Source: Xenorhabdus griffiniae (lineage in GTDB: Bacteria > Pseudomonadota > Gammaproteobacteria > Enterobacterales > Enterobacteriaceae). Taken from it: DNA of 64,000 bases. Below, one piece after another: positions 1 to 10,095 of this stretch; the stretch's first letter is position 1; each line of letters opens with the position of its first letter. The DNA lies in the NCBI RefSeq assembly GCF_037265215.1, contig NZ_CP147737.1, positions 62,001-126,000 on the forward strand, given 5' to 3'. A model generated the notes under the pieces. That model did not search any database, was not told the origin of the DNA, and saw nothing but the letters and a program-made list of their open reading frames with translations. A program made the position numbers and the translations under genes.

Positions 1-770
1 AGCGGGGGATGATAATGACGGAACGCCATTAAGAGTTGCCAGATCTTGGCCGATTTTGTTGATACTGATGTCGATTGCTCTTCATCGCTGTAATAAATTG
101 CATAATCTTCGGTTTCTGGTGTCATGGGGAGCTTGTTGATGATCTGGGCCAGATGGGAACCTGGTTGTGAAGTTATCAGGCCATAACTGAAAGGTCGGTT
201 AGTCGGGGCGACCCATAGCCAATCTGTCATACGTTTGTGAACCAACCAACTGTCGTCAGGTACTCCTGCAAGTTTGGCGACATAACGCAATGCACAAGGG
301 GCAATATCGATGGCATCAAGGGATAAATTGATCTCCGCAAACAAATTCAGCCAGAGGTTGAGATCTTTTTGACGGGTTGCACTGATACAAATGTGCTGAC
401 CATGGACACGATAATCCAACGCTAGGTCACTGGCAGGAAATTGTTTTTCAGCATTGGCGTGCACAAACCAGCCGAGTTCTGGCTCCTGCAAAGCAGTATA
501 GTCAGGCACGGCGATCTGGCGCTGTAAGGTTTGTTGAACAGGGAGGGCTAATCTTAAGCTAAGATTATTAGGTAATATTTTTCGCCATTGCATTAAAATG
601 CGGAGTAATTTTTCAGGATCTTGTAGCCGTCCTCCTGAAATAATCTCGCTGGATAAGTGATATTGCCAGCAATGCCGAAGTTGCCAACCGTCACGGCGTT
701 TAATGGCAGCAAGAGCGCGGATGTAATGATCTTGGACATCCAATCCGATATACCATTTAGGTGGATACAT
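1..770 (-). CDS. hofM: HofM/PilM-like pilus-assembly or DNA-utilisation protein (3' end outside window)
   Basis: The minus-strand frame starting with ATG at 770 is open to the window edge (256 codons, no stop). The start reads MYPPKWYIGLDVQDHYIRAL, the typical opening of a PilM/HofM-type actin-like protein. In E. coli the hofMNOPQ operon is divergent from mrcA, and the same divergence is seen here (mrcA starts at 990). HofM is thought to form a cytoplasmic part of a type IV pilus-like machine linked to use of external DNA as nutrient. The assignment rests on position, length (E. coli HofM is about 259 residues) and the N-terminal pattern. Sequence similarity to E. coli HofM is low by eye, so the family call is better than the exact symbol. 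Confidence 0.65.
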   Translation of the reverse strand, partial: MYPPKWYIGLDVQDHYIRALAAIKRRDGWQLRHCWQYHLSSEIISGGRLQDPEKLLRILMQWRKILPNNLSLRLALPVQQTLQRQIAVPDYTALQEPELGWFVHANAEKQFPASDLALDYRVHGQHICISATRQKDLNLWLNLFAEINLSLDAIDIAPCALRYVAKLAGVPDDSWLVHKRMTDWLWVAPTNRPFSYGLITSQPGSHLAQIINKLPMTPETEDYAIYYSDEEQSTSVSTKSAKIWQLLMAFRHYHPP

Positions 771-989
771 ATAGAGATCTCCTTATCTACTATCAACGAA
801 AACATCAAGTTAATGAAAACCTAATGAAACATGAAAGCGGGATTGGTAAAGGTGATATCTAATTGTACATATCGTTATTGTACATATAGTGTTGTACAGC
901 CCTTATACTAATCCCTTTATACTAAGCCTTTTATACTACGTACTGATCGTTTATAAACTGCCCGATTAACATGGCGTGAGAAATTTCAG
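771..989. promoter_or_regulatory. hofM/mrcA divergent intergenic region with short tandem repeats
   Basis: This 219-bp divergent region carries two kinds of short direct repeat. TTGTACA occurs at 863, 878 and 892 (spacing 15 and 14). It is followed by three near-copies of a 14-bp unit containing TTATACTA at 899-912, 913-926 and 927-940. Each of the latter contains a TATACT sequence resembling a -10 element, so the array may hold overlapping promoters or a regulator-binding array. Which start is used cannot be told from sequence. Confidence 0.5.
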
Positions 990-3521
990 GTGAAGTTCAT
1001 AAAGTATTTTTTGATCCTTATTGTCGTTTGCATTTTATTGGGAGTTGCCTCGATTTTTGGTTTGTACAAATACATCGAGCCACAGCTTCCCGATGTTGCG
1101 ACGCTAAAGGATGTCCGATTACAAACACCGATGCAGGTGTTCAGTGCTGATGGCGAATTAATAGCCCAATATGGTGAAAAACGCCGTTTACCCCTTACCT
1201 TGTCAGAAATCCCTCCCCTAATGGAGAAAGCCTTTATTGCTACGGAAGATAGCCGTTTTTATGAACACCACGGTGTTGATCCCATCGGGATTATCCGTGC
1301 TGTTTCTGTGGTAATGACTTCCGGTCATGCTTCGCAAGGAGCGAGTACCATCACTCAGCAGCTTGCGCGAAACTTTTTTCTTAGCCGAGAAAAAACATTG
1401 ATACGTAAAGCAAAAGAGGCATTTCTGGCGATTAAGATCGAACAATTATTAACTAAGGATGAAATCCTGGAGTTGTATCTCAACAAGATCTATCTCGGCT
1501 ATCGTGCTTATGGTGTTGGTGCTGCGGCTCATGTCTATTTTGGCAAGAACGTCAACGAGTTGACATTGGGTGAAATGGCGATGATTGCTGGCTTGCCGAA
1601 GGCGCCTTCAACGTTTAACCCACTTTATTCTTATGATCGCGCGATCAGCCGCCGCAATGTAGTATTGAGCAGGATGCTGGAAGAGGGATATATCTCTCGG
1701 CGCCAGTACGATGAAGCCAGAGAAGAAAAATTGGTTGCCCGTTATCACGCGCCACAAATCGTTTTTTCTGCGCCTTATCTGACAGAAATGGCCCGTCAGG
1801 AAATGATCAATCGTTATGGTGAAAATGCTTATACAGATGGTTATAAGGTCTATACCACTATCACACGCAAAACCCAGTTAGCGGCTGTGAACGCGGTTCG
1901 TTCCAATGTGATTGACTATGATGTCCGTCACGGTTACCGCGGCCCCCAGGAAGTGTTGTGGAAAGCCAATCAGCCAGCATGGAGCCAAACGCAGATTATC
2001 GATAAGCTGAAAACCTTGCCTAAATATGGTCCTCTGGTGCCGGCCATTGTGACAAACTCCAGCCCTAACCAGGCACAAGTGATGCTGGTGGATGGCAACA
2101 AAGTTGAGTTAACAATGGCAGGCGTGCGCTGGGCGCGTCCATTTAAAACCGACAGCTTACAAGGCGCTGTACCACATAGTGTCAATGAAGTTATTCGGGC
2201 TGGCGAACAAATTTGGATCAGAAAAGTCAATGATACCTGGTGGTTGGCTCAACTTCCCGACGTTAATGCGGCGCTGGTTTCCATCAATCCGATGAATGGT
2301 GCGATAGAAGCGTTGGTCGGTGGATTTGATTTTGAATTGAGTAAATTTAACCGTGTGACACAATCGTTGCGTCAGGTTGGTTCCAATATCAAGCCATTCC
2401 TGTATACCGCCGCAATGGATAAAGGGCTGACGCTGGCTTCATTGCTGAATGATGCACCAATCAGCCGTTGGGATGCCGGAGCAGGGACGGATTGGCGTCC
2501 GAAAAACTCCCCGCAGTCTTACGATGGGCCAATTCGTTTGCGTCAGGGGTTAGGGCAATCCAAAAACGTAGTAATGGTTCGAGCTATGCGTGCGATGGGG
2601 GTTGATTATGCTGCTGATTACTTAAAGCGTTTTGGTTTACCGAGTGAAAACGTTGTACGCACAGAATCTTTGGCTCTGGGTTCCCCTTCATTTACGCCGC
2701 TACAGTTAGTACGCGGTTATGCTGTGATGGCAAACGGTGGTTATCTGGTTGATCCTTACTTCATCAGCAAAATTGAGAATGATGAAGGAAAAGTGTTGTT
2801 TGAAGCGAAACCTAAACTTGCTTGTCCACAGTGCGAAAACATTCCGGTGATTTATGGTGAAACAGCACGTTCCATCGAATTATCTGAAGATTCCATTGAG
2901 AACGTGGCGCATTCTGATGTTCCGCAAAATCCAGCTTTACCGCCACAACCGGAGTTAGAAAGCGTATCGGGAAACATTAACGTAGATGATCAACAGTATG
3001 CCCCCCACGTTATCAGTACACCGCTGGCGTTCCTTATTCATGATGCCTTGAAGACCAATATCTTTGGTGAGCCAGGTTGGATGGGTACGGGCTGGCGTGC
3101 TGCCCGTGATTTGAAGCGCCGTGATATTGGTGGCAAAACCGGGACGACCAACAGCTCAAAAGATGCGTGGTTCTCTGGTTATGGCCCAGATAGGGTAGCA
3201 ACAGCCTGGATTGGTTTTGACGAACATAGCCGAAGTTTGGGGCGCACTCCGGCATTAAAAGGTGAAGGTGGTGCGAAAACGGCTCAGCCAATCTGGGATG
3301 ATTTTATGAAAGCAGCATTGGCAGGTGTTCCTGAGAAAGTCATGGAACCCCCTGCTGGTATTGTTTCTGTCACGATAGATCGGGCAACAGGCAAGCTAGC
3401 TAACGGTGGCAGCAATACCCGTAAAGAATATTTCATTGATGGCACTCAGCCGACGGAATATGCCGTACCTGATGTGGGTACGACGGTCACTGAAAATGGT
3501 GAAAGCCGTGAATTATTCTGA
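990..3521 (+). CDS. mrcA: Penicillin-binding protein 1A (bifunctional glycosyltransferase/transpeptidase)
   Basis: An 843-residue class A PBP that polymerises and cross-links peptidoglycan at the inner membrane. It has an N-terminal cytoplasmic stub and one membrane anchor (about residues 6-27). The GT51 glycosyltransferase domain shows EDSRFYEHHGVD with the catalytic Glu and GASTITQQLARN. The transpeptidase domain has SNIK (Ser465), SKN (in LGQSKNVVM) and KTGTT (Lys716). Length and sequence closely match E. coli PBP1A (850 residues). The start is GTG at 990: it gives the expected MKF[IV]KYFLIL N-terminus, although no strong Shine-Dalgarno site is seen. It is followed by a hairpin terminator and is probably transcribed alone. 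Confidence 0.97.
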   Translation: MKFIKYFLILIVVCILLGVASIFGLYKYIEPQLPDVATLKDVRLQTPMQVFSADGELIAQYGEKRRLPLTLSEIPPLMEKAFIATEDSRFYEHHGVDPIGIIRAVSVVMTSGHASQGASTITQQLARNFFLSREKTLIRKAKEAFLAIKIEQLLTKDEILELYLNKIYLGYRAYGVGAAAHVYFGKNVNELTLGEMAMIAGLPKAPSTFNPLYSYDRAISRRNVVLSRMLEEGYISRRQYDEAREEKLVARYHAPQIVFSAPYLTEMARQEMINRYGENAYTDGYKVYTTITRKTQLAAVNAVRSNVIDYDVRHGYRGPQEVLWKANQPAWSQTQIIDKLKTLPKYGPLVPAIVTNSSPNQAQVMLVDGNKVELTMAGVRWARPFKTDSLQGAVPHSVNEVIRAGEQIWIRKVNDTWWLAQLPDVNAALVSINPMNGAIEALVGGFDFELSKFNRVTQSLRQVGSNIKPFLYTAAMDKGLTLASLLNDAPISRWDAGAGTDWRPKNSPQSYDGPIRLRQGLGQSKNVVMVRAMRAMGVDYAADYLKRFGLPSENVVRTESLALGSPSFTPLQLVRGYAVMANGGYLVDPYFISKIENDEGKVLFEAKPKLACPQCENIPVIYGETARSIELSEDSIENVAHSDVPQNPALPPQPELESVSGNINVDDQQYAPHVISTPLAFLIHDALKTNIFGEPGWMGTGWRAARDLKRRDIGGKTGTTNSSKDAWFSGYGPDRVATAWIGFDEHSRSLGRTPALKGEGGAKTAQPIWDDFMKAALAGVPEKVMEPPAGIVSVTIDRATGKLANGGSNTRKEYFIDGTQPTEYAVPDVGTTVTENGESRELF

Positions 3522-3560
3522 TTGATCGGCCTGTAACCAAAATAACGGAACTGAAAGATA

Positions 3561-3598
3561 AAAAGGCCTTGCTAGGGAACTGGCAAGGCCTTTTGTTA
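3561..3598 (+). terminator. Rho-independent terminator after mrcA
   Basis: A 12-bp perfect stem (AAAAGGCCTTGC / GCAAGGCCTTTT) with a 10-nt loop lies 40 nt after the mrcA stop. Its A and T ends allow function in both directions, but nudE on the opposite strand ends about 250 bp further on. Confidence 0.85.
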
Positions 3599-3850
3599 TT
3601 TACTGGGGAAGATATGATTATGATGCGAATTAATTTTGCAGGTGTAGTTAATTTGTTTATTTATTATTTTTAATAAGCTGAGTTATTTTTCATAAATATC
3701 ATTAAAATTATTACATGTACCAAATTAAACCTTACTCTGTTTAGGTGTTTATTCTTTATCTCTGTATTTCACTTAAAACGAGTATAAAATGGGTATTGGG
3801 ATAGCAATTGCATACTCATTTTTAAAGAATGCATTAATTAATGTTTCCTA

Positions 3851-4402
3851 TTATTTTTTTGTTTGCAGGTAGCGTTGAGCAAAAAATAGGGCGCTGACAT
3901 TTCTGGCTTCATTGAAATCGGGGTGCTCCAATAGTGACATCATGTCAGAGATTGGCCAGCGTTTCTGCACTAGTGGTTCGGGTTCATCTCCTTCCAAACA
4001 TTCTGGATAAAGATCATGCGCAATCATGATATTCATCTGGCTGGAAAAGTAGGACGGTGCCATCGTCAATTTCGTCAACAGCTCCAGTTTTCCTGCACCG
4101 AAACCAATTTCTTCCTTCAATTCACGATTGGCGGCTGCAAAAATACTCTCGCCAGCATCAATAGCACCTTTTGGAAAACCTAATTCATATTGTTCAATGC
4201 CAACGGCATATTCGTGAATCAGAATTAATTCATCGCCGATAATCGGAATAATTAGAACTGCTTCACGATTTGTCGGTTTCATTCGTTCATAAACGCGTTT
4301 CACACCATTGCTAAATTCAAGATCAACAGATTGAATATTGAATAAGCGCGAGCGGGCAACGTCATTTATATTCAGAATCTTAGGTTTTTTCAGATCAATC
4401 AT
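3851..4402 (-). CDS. nudE: ADP compounds hydrolase NudE (Nudix)
   Basis: A 183-residue Nudix hydrolase that cleaves ADP-ribose, Ap3A and NADH-type nucleotides. The Nudix box is complete: GAIDAGE, seven residues, then RELKEEIGF (GX5EX7REUXEEXGU), which provides the metal-binding glutamates. The length matches E. coli NudE (186). As in E. coli it lies between mrcA and igaA, opposite in strand to both. No operon partner is visible. The 250 bp between its stop and the mrcA terminator are AT-rich and show no convincing gene. Confidence 0.93.
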   Translation of the reverse strand: MIDLKKPKILNINDVARSRLFNIQSVDLEFSNGVKRVYERMKPTNREAVLIIPIIGDELILIHEYAVGIEQYELGFPKGAIDAGESIFAAANRELKEEIGFGAGKLELLTKLTMAPSYFSSQMNIMIAHDLYPECLEGDEPEPLVQKRWPISDMMSLLEHPDFNEARNVSALFFAQRYLQTKK

Positions 4403-4761
4403 GCTTGCCCCTGATGGTTGTCATATACCGGATAATTGCAAATAATAATGCGCTAAATCACTTAAATATTACTGTATTTTTTAAGTGTTATGATGAAATG
4501 GTTACGCATTCAAACTTTGCTTTAATATGGCGGATTATGTTAGTAAATGATAGCGATTATCGCTTGAATGTATTTTTGTTGCTATCTTACTGACTCTTGC
4601 AAAAAGACGTTAGTTTATGGAAAGGTATGAGAAAAATTATATAACCTTTTGTAAATAAAATTAAAAATAGAAGACAAGAATAGGAATAGCCTGATTTTGG
4701 GTGTTTCATGAGATTGTTATTCTGCTGATCTCTGTACTGCTGTTATGAGCATGGGGAAAAA
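4403..4761. other. nudE/igaA divergent intergenic region
   Basis: A 359-bp AT-rich region between divergent nudE and igaA. It presumably carries both promoters. A 62-codon frame on the plus strand (4405-4593) has no ribosome-binding site or recognisable composition and is not called. A GGGGA ribosome-binding site lies just before the igaA ATG (4754-4758). Confidence 0.4.
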
Positions 4762-6867
4762 ATGAGCTCATTGGTCATTATATTGGCTATTTTTATCATT
4801 AGCCTGATTATAATGGCTTCCTTTCTGATTTTCAGATGGAGGCGGCTTGGTAACGCGTGTTATCTACAGTCAATGACTAAAACTGTCAGCCGTAAACTGG
4901 ATACTGATGAATACCAGGCCATAGAATCTTACTTGCGAAATATCCGTCTTCTGATGAAACCGAATAGCAGACACAGGGCGGATTATCCGGCACTACCTGC
5001 TAAACATGATAATGTTTATACCATCACGCATCCGATTAGCCGTTTCTCTACTGCAACGGATGGGGAGCACCATTGGCGTTATTATCTTGGTGAAACAGAA
5101 ATACATTTACCTGTGTTGTTTGAGCCATTTATTAAGCAGCAAAACACAATAGAGATTGTTCGAACCTCATCAATCCCGCTTGTTATCGCGGTTAATGGTC
5201 ACTTTTTGCAAGATTATCAGCAAGATCTGTTCATGACGAGAGTAACGGCAAAAACCGAACATGCCTCCATTCAAAAAAATGGCAATTCAAGTGCTAAATT
5301 ACTGCATATCCGCAAGGAAACATTAGAAGAATATCGTTTACGAAAATCAACGGGCGTTCAGGGAATTATCCTGATGTGTGTTGGTTTATCATTGTGGTTT
5401 TTGGCTCTTTTTGTGCCCATTCCGATGCTGCCGTGGTTAATGCTGGTGGCATTTTTGTTGATTCTAGGCAGTTTTTGGTCACATTTTCGATTGCCATCTG
5501 GTCGAAAATTAGCTAGCGTCCATTGTTTCAATGGCATTCCGAAACGATGGGGAATATTTAGCGAATTTGAGCCGGAGCAAAGAAAAAATATCTCTCTGGG
5601 CGGCATTGATCTGATTTATCCCTTACATTGGGAGCCTTATATTTCCCATGATCTTGATCAGAATACCGATATTGACATTTACACCAACTGCCATGTTGTG
5701 CGGCAAGGGCGCTATCTCTCTTTGCATGAAGAAGAGAAGCACTATCCTTATCAGCGTAGTAGCAAGAATGTGATGTTGGTGGTTTTCTCTGTATTCGTCA
5801 TGCTGTTGCTTTACTTTTACCAGCCGGTGAACTTATCCATGCGGCTGAGTTTTGCCTGGTTATATGGCAGTAATACCAAGGTTATTACCAGCTTTCATGA
5901 GCTACAAAATATGCCGTTGAAGGAAGGGGATGTATTAAAGGTCAAAGGTGTTGGGATGTGTTATGTTCCCCCTAATATCATGCCCAAAGCCAATATAACA
6001 ATATTCGCACCATTTGATTGTATGGGTATCTATTGGAATAGTGAAATTCCATTACCTATGCTGGAATCTGAAGTTGTCGAAAGTGCTTCAGCACTGATTA
6101 CAGCGGTTGGTGAGCAATTACATCCAGTTGAACGTAAAAGTAATCCTGGCCTGAATGCAGCCATTGCCAAATCGGGTATGATTTTGCTCGACAATTTTTC
6201 ACAAATCATTTTGAAAACACAAAAGTTGTGCCAAAACGATGCTGAGTGTGACCGTTTGAAAAATGCATTGGTCAATTTGGGAAATGCCAAAAGTTGGGCC
6301 AACTTGTTAAAAGCCGCAGAAAGCGGCAAGCTGGACGGCACCAAGGTGCTATTGCGTTCTGTCAGTGCTAATGCGTTGGAAAAACTGGTTGATTCGACTA
6401 CAGCATCATTTATCTATCGCGAGATTGATAGAATGGTCATTCTTATAAACAGCCCATCTCCGGGAGGCGTTTTATTGCTGAGTGATGAGGGGAAAACTTT
6501 AGTGGAATACCCGATGCGGACACACTATATATACGAACACTCAGCTTTAGATCGGTGGCGGGAATTACAGGGGTTGTTAGAACTGTTGATGAAGACACCA
6601 TTTGAAACAGAGGGGATTGTGACAAAATTGTCAGAAGATCCCAATGGGACGCGCCATATCATGTTGCATCGTGAACCGGATTCCACATCGATTATTCGTT
6701 ACCTGGGAAGTTGCCTGCTGCTGGTGATCTTGCTGGTAACGTTGATCGTCAACGTCATATTGATTATCAAGAAAAAGCACAAGAACCGATGGCGTCTCCA
6801 ACATATTACCCAATACTACGATAACTGTTTTAATGGGAGAAATATCCATGCAGAATTCAGACACTGA
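4762..6867 (+). CDS. igaA: IgaA/UmoB-type inner-membrane regulator of the Rcs phosphorelay
   Basis: A 701-residue membrane protein matching the IgaA family (YrfF in E. coli, UmoB in Proteus), which restrains Rcs envelope-stress signalling. Hydrophobic segments lie at about residues 3-24, a paired block at 198-240, about 335-355 and 655-680. The large region between the last two is the predicted periplasmic domain that senses RcsF. The downstream hslR start lies inside the end of igaA (20-bp overlap), so translation is probably coupled. The HAD-family gene (yrfG) found between igaA and hslR in E. coli is absent. The family is usually essential in Rcs-positive enterics. Confidence 0.92.
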   Translation: MSSLVIILAIFIISLIIMASFLIFRWRRLGNACYLQSMTKTVSRKLDTDEYQAIESYLRNIRLLMKPNSRHRADYPALPAKHDNVYTITHPISRFSTATDGEHHWRYYLGETEIHLPVLFEPFIKQQNTIEIVRTSSIPLVIAVNGHFLQDYQQDLFMTRVTAKTEHASIQKNGNSSAKLLHIRKETLEEYRLRKSTGVQGIILMCVGLSLWFLALFVPIPMLPWLMLVAFLLILGSFWSHFRLPSGRKLASVHCFNGIPKRWGIFSEFEPEQRKNISLGGIDLIYPLHWEPYISHDLDQNTDIDIYTNCHVVRQGRYLSLHEEEKHYPYQRSSKNVMLVVFSVFVMLLLYFYQPVNLSMRLSFAWLYGSNTKVITSFHELQNMPLKEGDVLKVKGVGMCYVPPNIMPKANITIFAPFDCMGIYWNSEIPLPMLESEVVESASALITAVGEQLHPVERKSNPGLNAAIAKSGMILLDNFSQIILKTQKLCQNDAECDRLKNALVNLGNAKSWANLLKAAESGKLDGTKVLLRSVSANALEKLVDSTTASFIYREIDRMVILINSPSPGGVLLLSDEGKTLVEYPMRTHYIYEHSALDRWRELQGLLELLMKTPFETEGIVTKLSEDPNGTRHIMLHREPDSTSIIRYLGSCLLLVILLVTLIVNVILIIKKKHKNRWRLQHITQYYDNCFNGRNIHAEFRH

Positions 6868-7267
6868 TCAGGCTGTTCGCCTTGATAAATGGCTGTGGGC
6901 TGCCCGTTTTTATAAAACCCGTTCCCTCGCACGTGAAATGATTGAAGGGGGAAAAGTCCATTATAATGGGCAACGGAGTAAGCCGAGTAAGCTGGTTGAA
7001 TTGAATGCAGAGATTAAACTGCGTCAGGGAAATGATGAAAAAACGGTGATCGTCTTGGCATTGTGCAGTCACAGACGGAGTGCTACCGAAGCCCAGCAAC
7101 TTTATCAGGAAACGGCGGAGAGCATTATCAATCGGGAAAAAATGGCATTAGCTCGTAAAATGAATGCACTCACGATGCCGCATCCTGCTCGTCGTCCAGA
7201 TAAAAAAGAACGGCGTACACTAATAAAATTCAAAAACGCAAAATTAAATGAGTCGGAAAATACTTAA
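6848..7267 (+). CDS. hslR: Ribosome-associated heat-shock protein Hsp15
   Basis: A 139-residue S4-domain RNA-binding protein. The S4 core is visible at about residues 9-55 (VRLDKWLWAARFYKTRSLA, then GGKVHYNG). Hsp15 binds free 50S subunits carrying nascent chains and helps rescue stalled translation after heat shock. The C-terminal tail is lysine/arginine-rich. The ATG at 6848 (MQNSDTDQAVRLDKW) follows GGGAGAAATATCC and is preferred over an upstream in-frame ATG at 6833. It overlaps igaA by 20 bp and precedes hslO, the conserved enteric order. Confidence 0.93.
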   Translation: MQNSDTDQAVRLDKWLWAARFYKTRSLAREMIEGGKVHYNGQRSKPSKLVELNAEIKLRQGNDEKTVIVLALCSHRRSATEAQQLYQETAESIINREKMALARKMNALTMPHPARRPDKKERRTLIKFKNAKLNESENT

Positions 7268-7348
7268 TCGATTTTAAGTTGCATCCAATAAAAACGGGCA
7301 ATTTAAAAGACGAAGGGGACAACCGCCTCAGTGAAATGAGAGAGATTT

Positions 7349-8221
7349 ATGACCAAGCATGACCAATTACACCGCTTTTTATTTGCAAGCCATTCTGTCA
7401 GGGGGGAACTTGTTTCCGTTAGTGAAACTTACCAACGGATGCTGGAGAATCATCATTTTCCCCAACCGGTACAGCAGCTATTGGGTGAATTGTTGGTCGC
7501 AACCAGCCTGTTAACCGCTACCTTGAAATTCAATGGGGATATCACGGTACAGATTCAGGGGGATGGGCCGGTCAAACTGGCGGTGATTAATGGTAACAAC
7601 CTGCAACAAATGCGTGGTACGGCGCGCATCGATGGTGAAGTGAATGCCGCAAGTAGCCTGCACGATATGATCGGCAATGGTTATATGGTGATCACGGTGA
7701 CTCCAACAGAAGGGGAACGTTATCAGGGGGTTGTGGCGCTGGAAGGCAATACGCTGGCAGAATGTCTGGATGCGTATTTCAAACAGTCAGAGCAGTTACC
7801 AACTCGCCTGTTTATCCGTACTGGGATGCAGGATGGAAAAATAGCCGCAGGTGGCATGTTATTGCAGATCTTGCCTGGGGCACAGGAAGGCAGCGAAGAG
7901 ATGCTTGACCATTTGGTGCAACTAACTGCAACCATTAAGGGTGAAGAGTTGTTTACGCTGGATGCGAAAGAGATTTTGCATCGCCTTTATCATGAAGAAG
8001 ATGTCACGCTATATGAACCTCAGCAAGTTGCATTTCGTTGCACCTGTTCCCAGCAACGTTGCGCTGATACCCTGGTGACATTATCGGAAGCCGATCTACA
8101 GGAAATGTTGCACAACGATGGCAAAATTGACATGCAATGTGAATTCTGTGGTATGCATTATGTTTTCGACGAGAAAGATATCAACGCAATAAAAGCTGCA
8201 AAAACAGAGCGGTTGCACTAA
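7349..8221 (+). CDS. hslO: Redox-regulated chaperone Hsp33
   Basis: A 290-residue Hsp33. This cytoplasmic holdase is activated by oxidation plus unfolding. The C-terminal zinc-switch cysteines are present as CTCSQQRC (about 227-234) and CEFCG (about 261-265), the CXC...CXXC pattern needed for zinc binding and disulfide activation. A GAGAGA ribosome-binding site precedes the ATG. It lies 81 bp after hslR in the same direction and ends at a clear terminator. Length and order match E. coli (292 residues). Confidence 0.95.
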   Translation: MTKHDQLHRFLFASHSVRGELVSVSETYQRMLENHHFPQPVQQLLGELLVATSLLTATLKFNGDITVQIQGDGPVKLAVINGNNLQQMRGTARIDGEVNAASSLHDMIGNGYMVITVTPTEGERYQGVVALEGNTLAECLDAYFKQSEQLPTRLFIRTGMQDGKIAAGGMLLQILPGAQEGSEEMLDHLVQLTATIKGEELFTLDAKEILHRLYHEEDVTLYEPQQVAFRCTCSQQRCADTLVTLSEADLQEMLHNDGKIDMQCEFCGMHYVFDEKDINAIKAAKTERLH

Positions 8222-8233
8222 TTAAGTTTCATA

Positions 8234-8256
8234 GGGCGTTATATACGCCCTTTTTA
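8234..8256 (+). terminator. Terminator after hslO
   Basis: The stem GGGCGT/ACGCCC with loop TATAT and a T5 run lies 12 nt after the hslO stop. It closes the igaA-hslR-hslO transcription unit before pckA. Confidence 0.85.
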
Positions 8257-8408
8257 TTACGAATGACTTTGTCATTCCGTGTCCTGTGTCTCATATAAAC
8301 TTAAAAAAAATAATGTGATTTCAATTTTTTGATAACAATCGCTGTTAATTAGTCATAATTATTTATTATCCCCCACAGAGATAAAGTATAACCGACCAGG
8401 AGCAACAA

Positions 8409-10028
8409 ATGAGCGTTACAGGCATTACTGAGCAGGAACTTGCGGTTTATGGTATTCATGGTGTTAGTGAAATTGTCTATAACCCAAGTTATGAACTGTT
8501 ATTCTCTGAAGAAACTCAACCCACGCTACAAGGGTATGAGCGTGGCACATTGACTAACCTCGGTGCTGTCGCGGTAGATACAGGTATTTTCACGGGGCGT
8601 TCACCGAAAGATAAATATATTGTCCGTGATGAAGTGACCCGCGACACCGTATGGTGGGCTGATCAGGGCAAAGGAAAGAACGATAATAAACCGCTCAATC
8701 AGGAAACCTGGTCTCATCTAAAAGGTTTGGTTACTCAGCAGCTGTCAGGCAAACGTTTGTTTGTGGTTGATGCTTTTTGCGGAGCCAATGCGGATACGCG
8801 TCTGAAAGTGCGTTTTATCACTGAAGTGGCGTGGCAGGCGCATTTTGTGAAAAATATGTTTATCCGCCCATCAGACCAAGAATTAGTTGGCTTCACACCT
8901 GATTTTATTGTGATGAACGGCGCTAAATGCACCAACCCACAATGGAAAGAACAGGGGCTGAATTCTGAAAACTTTGTTGCTTTTAACCTGACAGAGCGTA
9001 TGCAGTTAATTGGTGGTACCTGGTACGGTGGTGAAATGAAAAAAGGGATGTTCTCAATGATGAACTACCTGTTACCACTAAAAGGTATTGCTTCTATGCA
9101 CTGTTCTGCCAACGTGGGTGAAGCGGGGGATGTTGCTATTTTCTTTGGTCTTTCTGGGACAGGGAAAACCACGCTTTCCACTGATCCGAAACGTCAGTTA
9201 ATCGGTGATGATGAACATGGCTGGGACGATGACGGCGTGTTTAATTTTGAAGGTGGTTGCTACGCAAAAACTATCAATTTGTCCAAAGAGGCTGAGCCGG
9301 ATATCTATCACGCCATTCGTCGTGATGCCCTGTTGGAAAACGTCACTGTACTGGCGGATGGTACGGTTGATTTCAACGATGGTTCCAAAACAGAAAATAC
9401 CCGTGTTTCTTACCCGATTTACCATATTGAAAATATCGTTAAACCGATCTCAAAAGCAGGGCACGCAACTAAGGTTATTTTCCTGATCGCAGATGCTTTC
9501 GGTGTACTGCCTCCGGTTTCCCGCTTGACTCCAGAACAAACCCAATATCATTTCCTGTCTGGCTTCACGGCAAAATTGGCGGGCACTGAGCGCGGTGTGA
9601 CAGAGCCTACACCTACTTTCTCTGCTTGCTTTGGCGCGGCATTCCTGTCACTGCATCCGACGCAATATGCGGAAGTTCTGGTTAAACGTATGCAGTCATC
9701 GGGCGCGAAAGCCTATCTGGTTAATACTGGCTGGAATGGCACGGGTAAGCGTATTTCCATCAAAGATACCCGTGCGATTATTGATGCGATTCTCAGTGGT
9801 GACATTGAAGATGCGGATACCATTCAACTGCCGATTTTTGATTTGGCCGTACCAACGACCTTGCCAGGTGTAGATACTCACATTTTGGACCCACGCAATA
9901 CCTATGGCGATAAATCCGAATGGGATGTGAAGGCAAAAGATTTGGCCCAGCGCTTTATCGATAATTTTGATAAGTATACTGATACCGCTGCGGGTGCTGC
10001 ATTGGTGAAAGCAGGCCCTAAACTGTAA
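8409..10028 (+). CDS. pckA: Phosphoenolpyruvate carboxykinase (ATP)
   Basis: A 539-residue ATP-dependent PEP carboxykinase (oxaloacetate + ATP to PEP + CO2 + ADP), the first committed step of gluconeogenesis. The P-loop [11 protein letters not shown] (about residue 245), the metal/ATP motif [11 protein letters not shown] and the substrate segment [10 protein letters not shown] are all visible. Length is that of E. coli PckA (540). The ribosome-binding site CCAGGAG precedes the ATG. An incomplete TGTGATTTC half-site in the upstream 150 bp may reflect CRP control known for this gene, but the palindrome is poor. Confidence 0.97.
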   Translation: MSVTGITEQELAVYGIHGVSEIVYNPSYELLFSEETQPTLQGYERGTLTNLGAVAVDTGIFTGRSPKDKYIVRDEVTRDTVWWADQGKGKNDNKPLNQETWSHLKGLVTQQLSGKRLFVVDAFCGANADTRLKVRFITEVAWQAHFVKNMFIRPSDQELVGFTPDFIVMNGAKCTNPQWKEQGLNSENFVAFNLTERMQLIGGTWYGGEMKKGMFSMMNYLLPLKGIASMHCSANVGEAGDVAIFFGLSGTGKTTLSTDPKRQLIGDDEHGWDDDGVFNFEGGCYAKTINLSKEAEPDIYHAIRRDALLENVTVLADGTVDFNDGSKTENTRVSYPIYHIENIVKPISKAGHATKVIFLIADAFGVLPPVSRLTPEQTQYHFLSGFTAKLAGTERGVTEPTPTFSACFGAAFLSLHPTQYAEVLVKRMQSSGAKAYLVNTGWNGTGKRISIKDTRAIIDAILSGDIEDADTIQLPIFDLAVPTTLPGVDTHILDPRNTYGDKSEWDVKAKDLAQRFIDNFDKYTDTAAGAALVKAGPKL

Positions 10029-10049
10029 TGTAATTTTAAGTTTTCGATG

Positions 10050-10084
10050 AAAGAACTCTATTCGGTTGAGTAGAGTTCTTTTTC
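10050..10084 (+). terminator. Terminator between convergent pckA and yhhW
   Basis: The perfect 11-bp stem AAAGAACTCTA/TAGAGTTCTTT with a 10-nt loop and a T-run lies 22 nt after pckA and 12 nt beyond the yhhW stop. It probably terminates from both sides. Confidence 0.85.
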
Positions 10085-10095
10085 GAGACTGAACA

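Noticed and set aside
863..940. Possible CRISPR array from the short tandem repeats upstream of mrcA
   Set aside because: Units of 14-15 bp without spacers; not CRISPR. No CRISPR array was seen anywhere in the window.
4405..4593. 62-codon plus-strand frame between nudE and igaA
   Set aside because: No ribosome-binding site, overlaps the divergent promoter region, composition unlike a gene.
8290..8400. CRP site upstream of pckA
   Set aside because: Only a TGTGA half-site is visible; the second half does not match well enough to list as a site.
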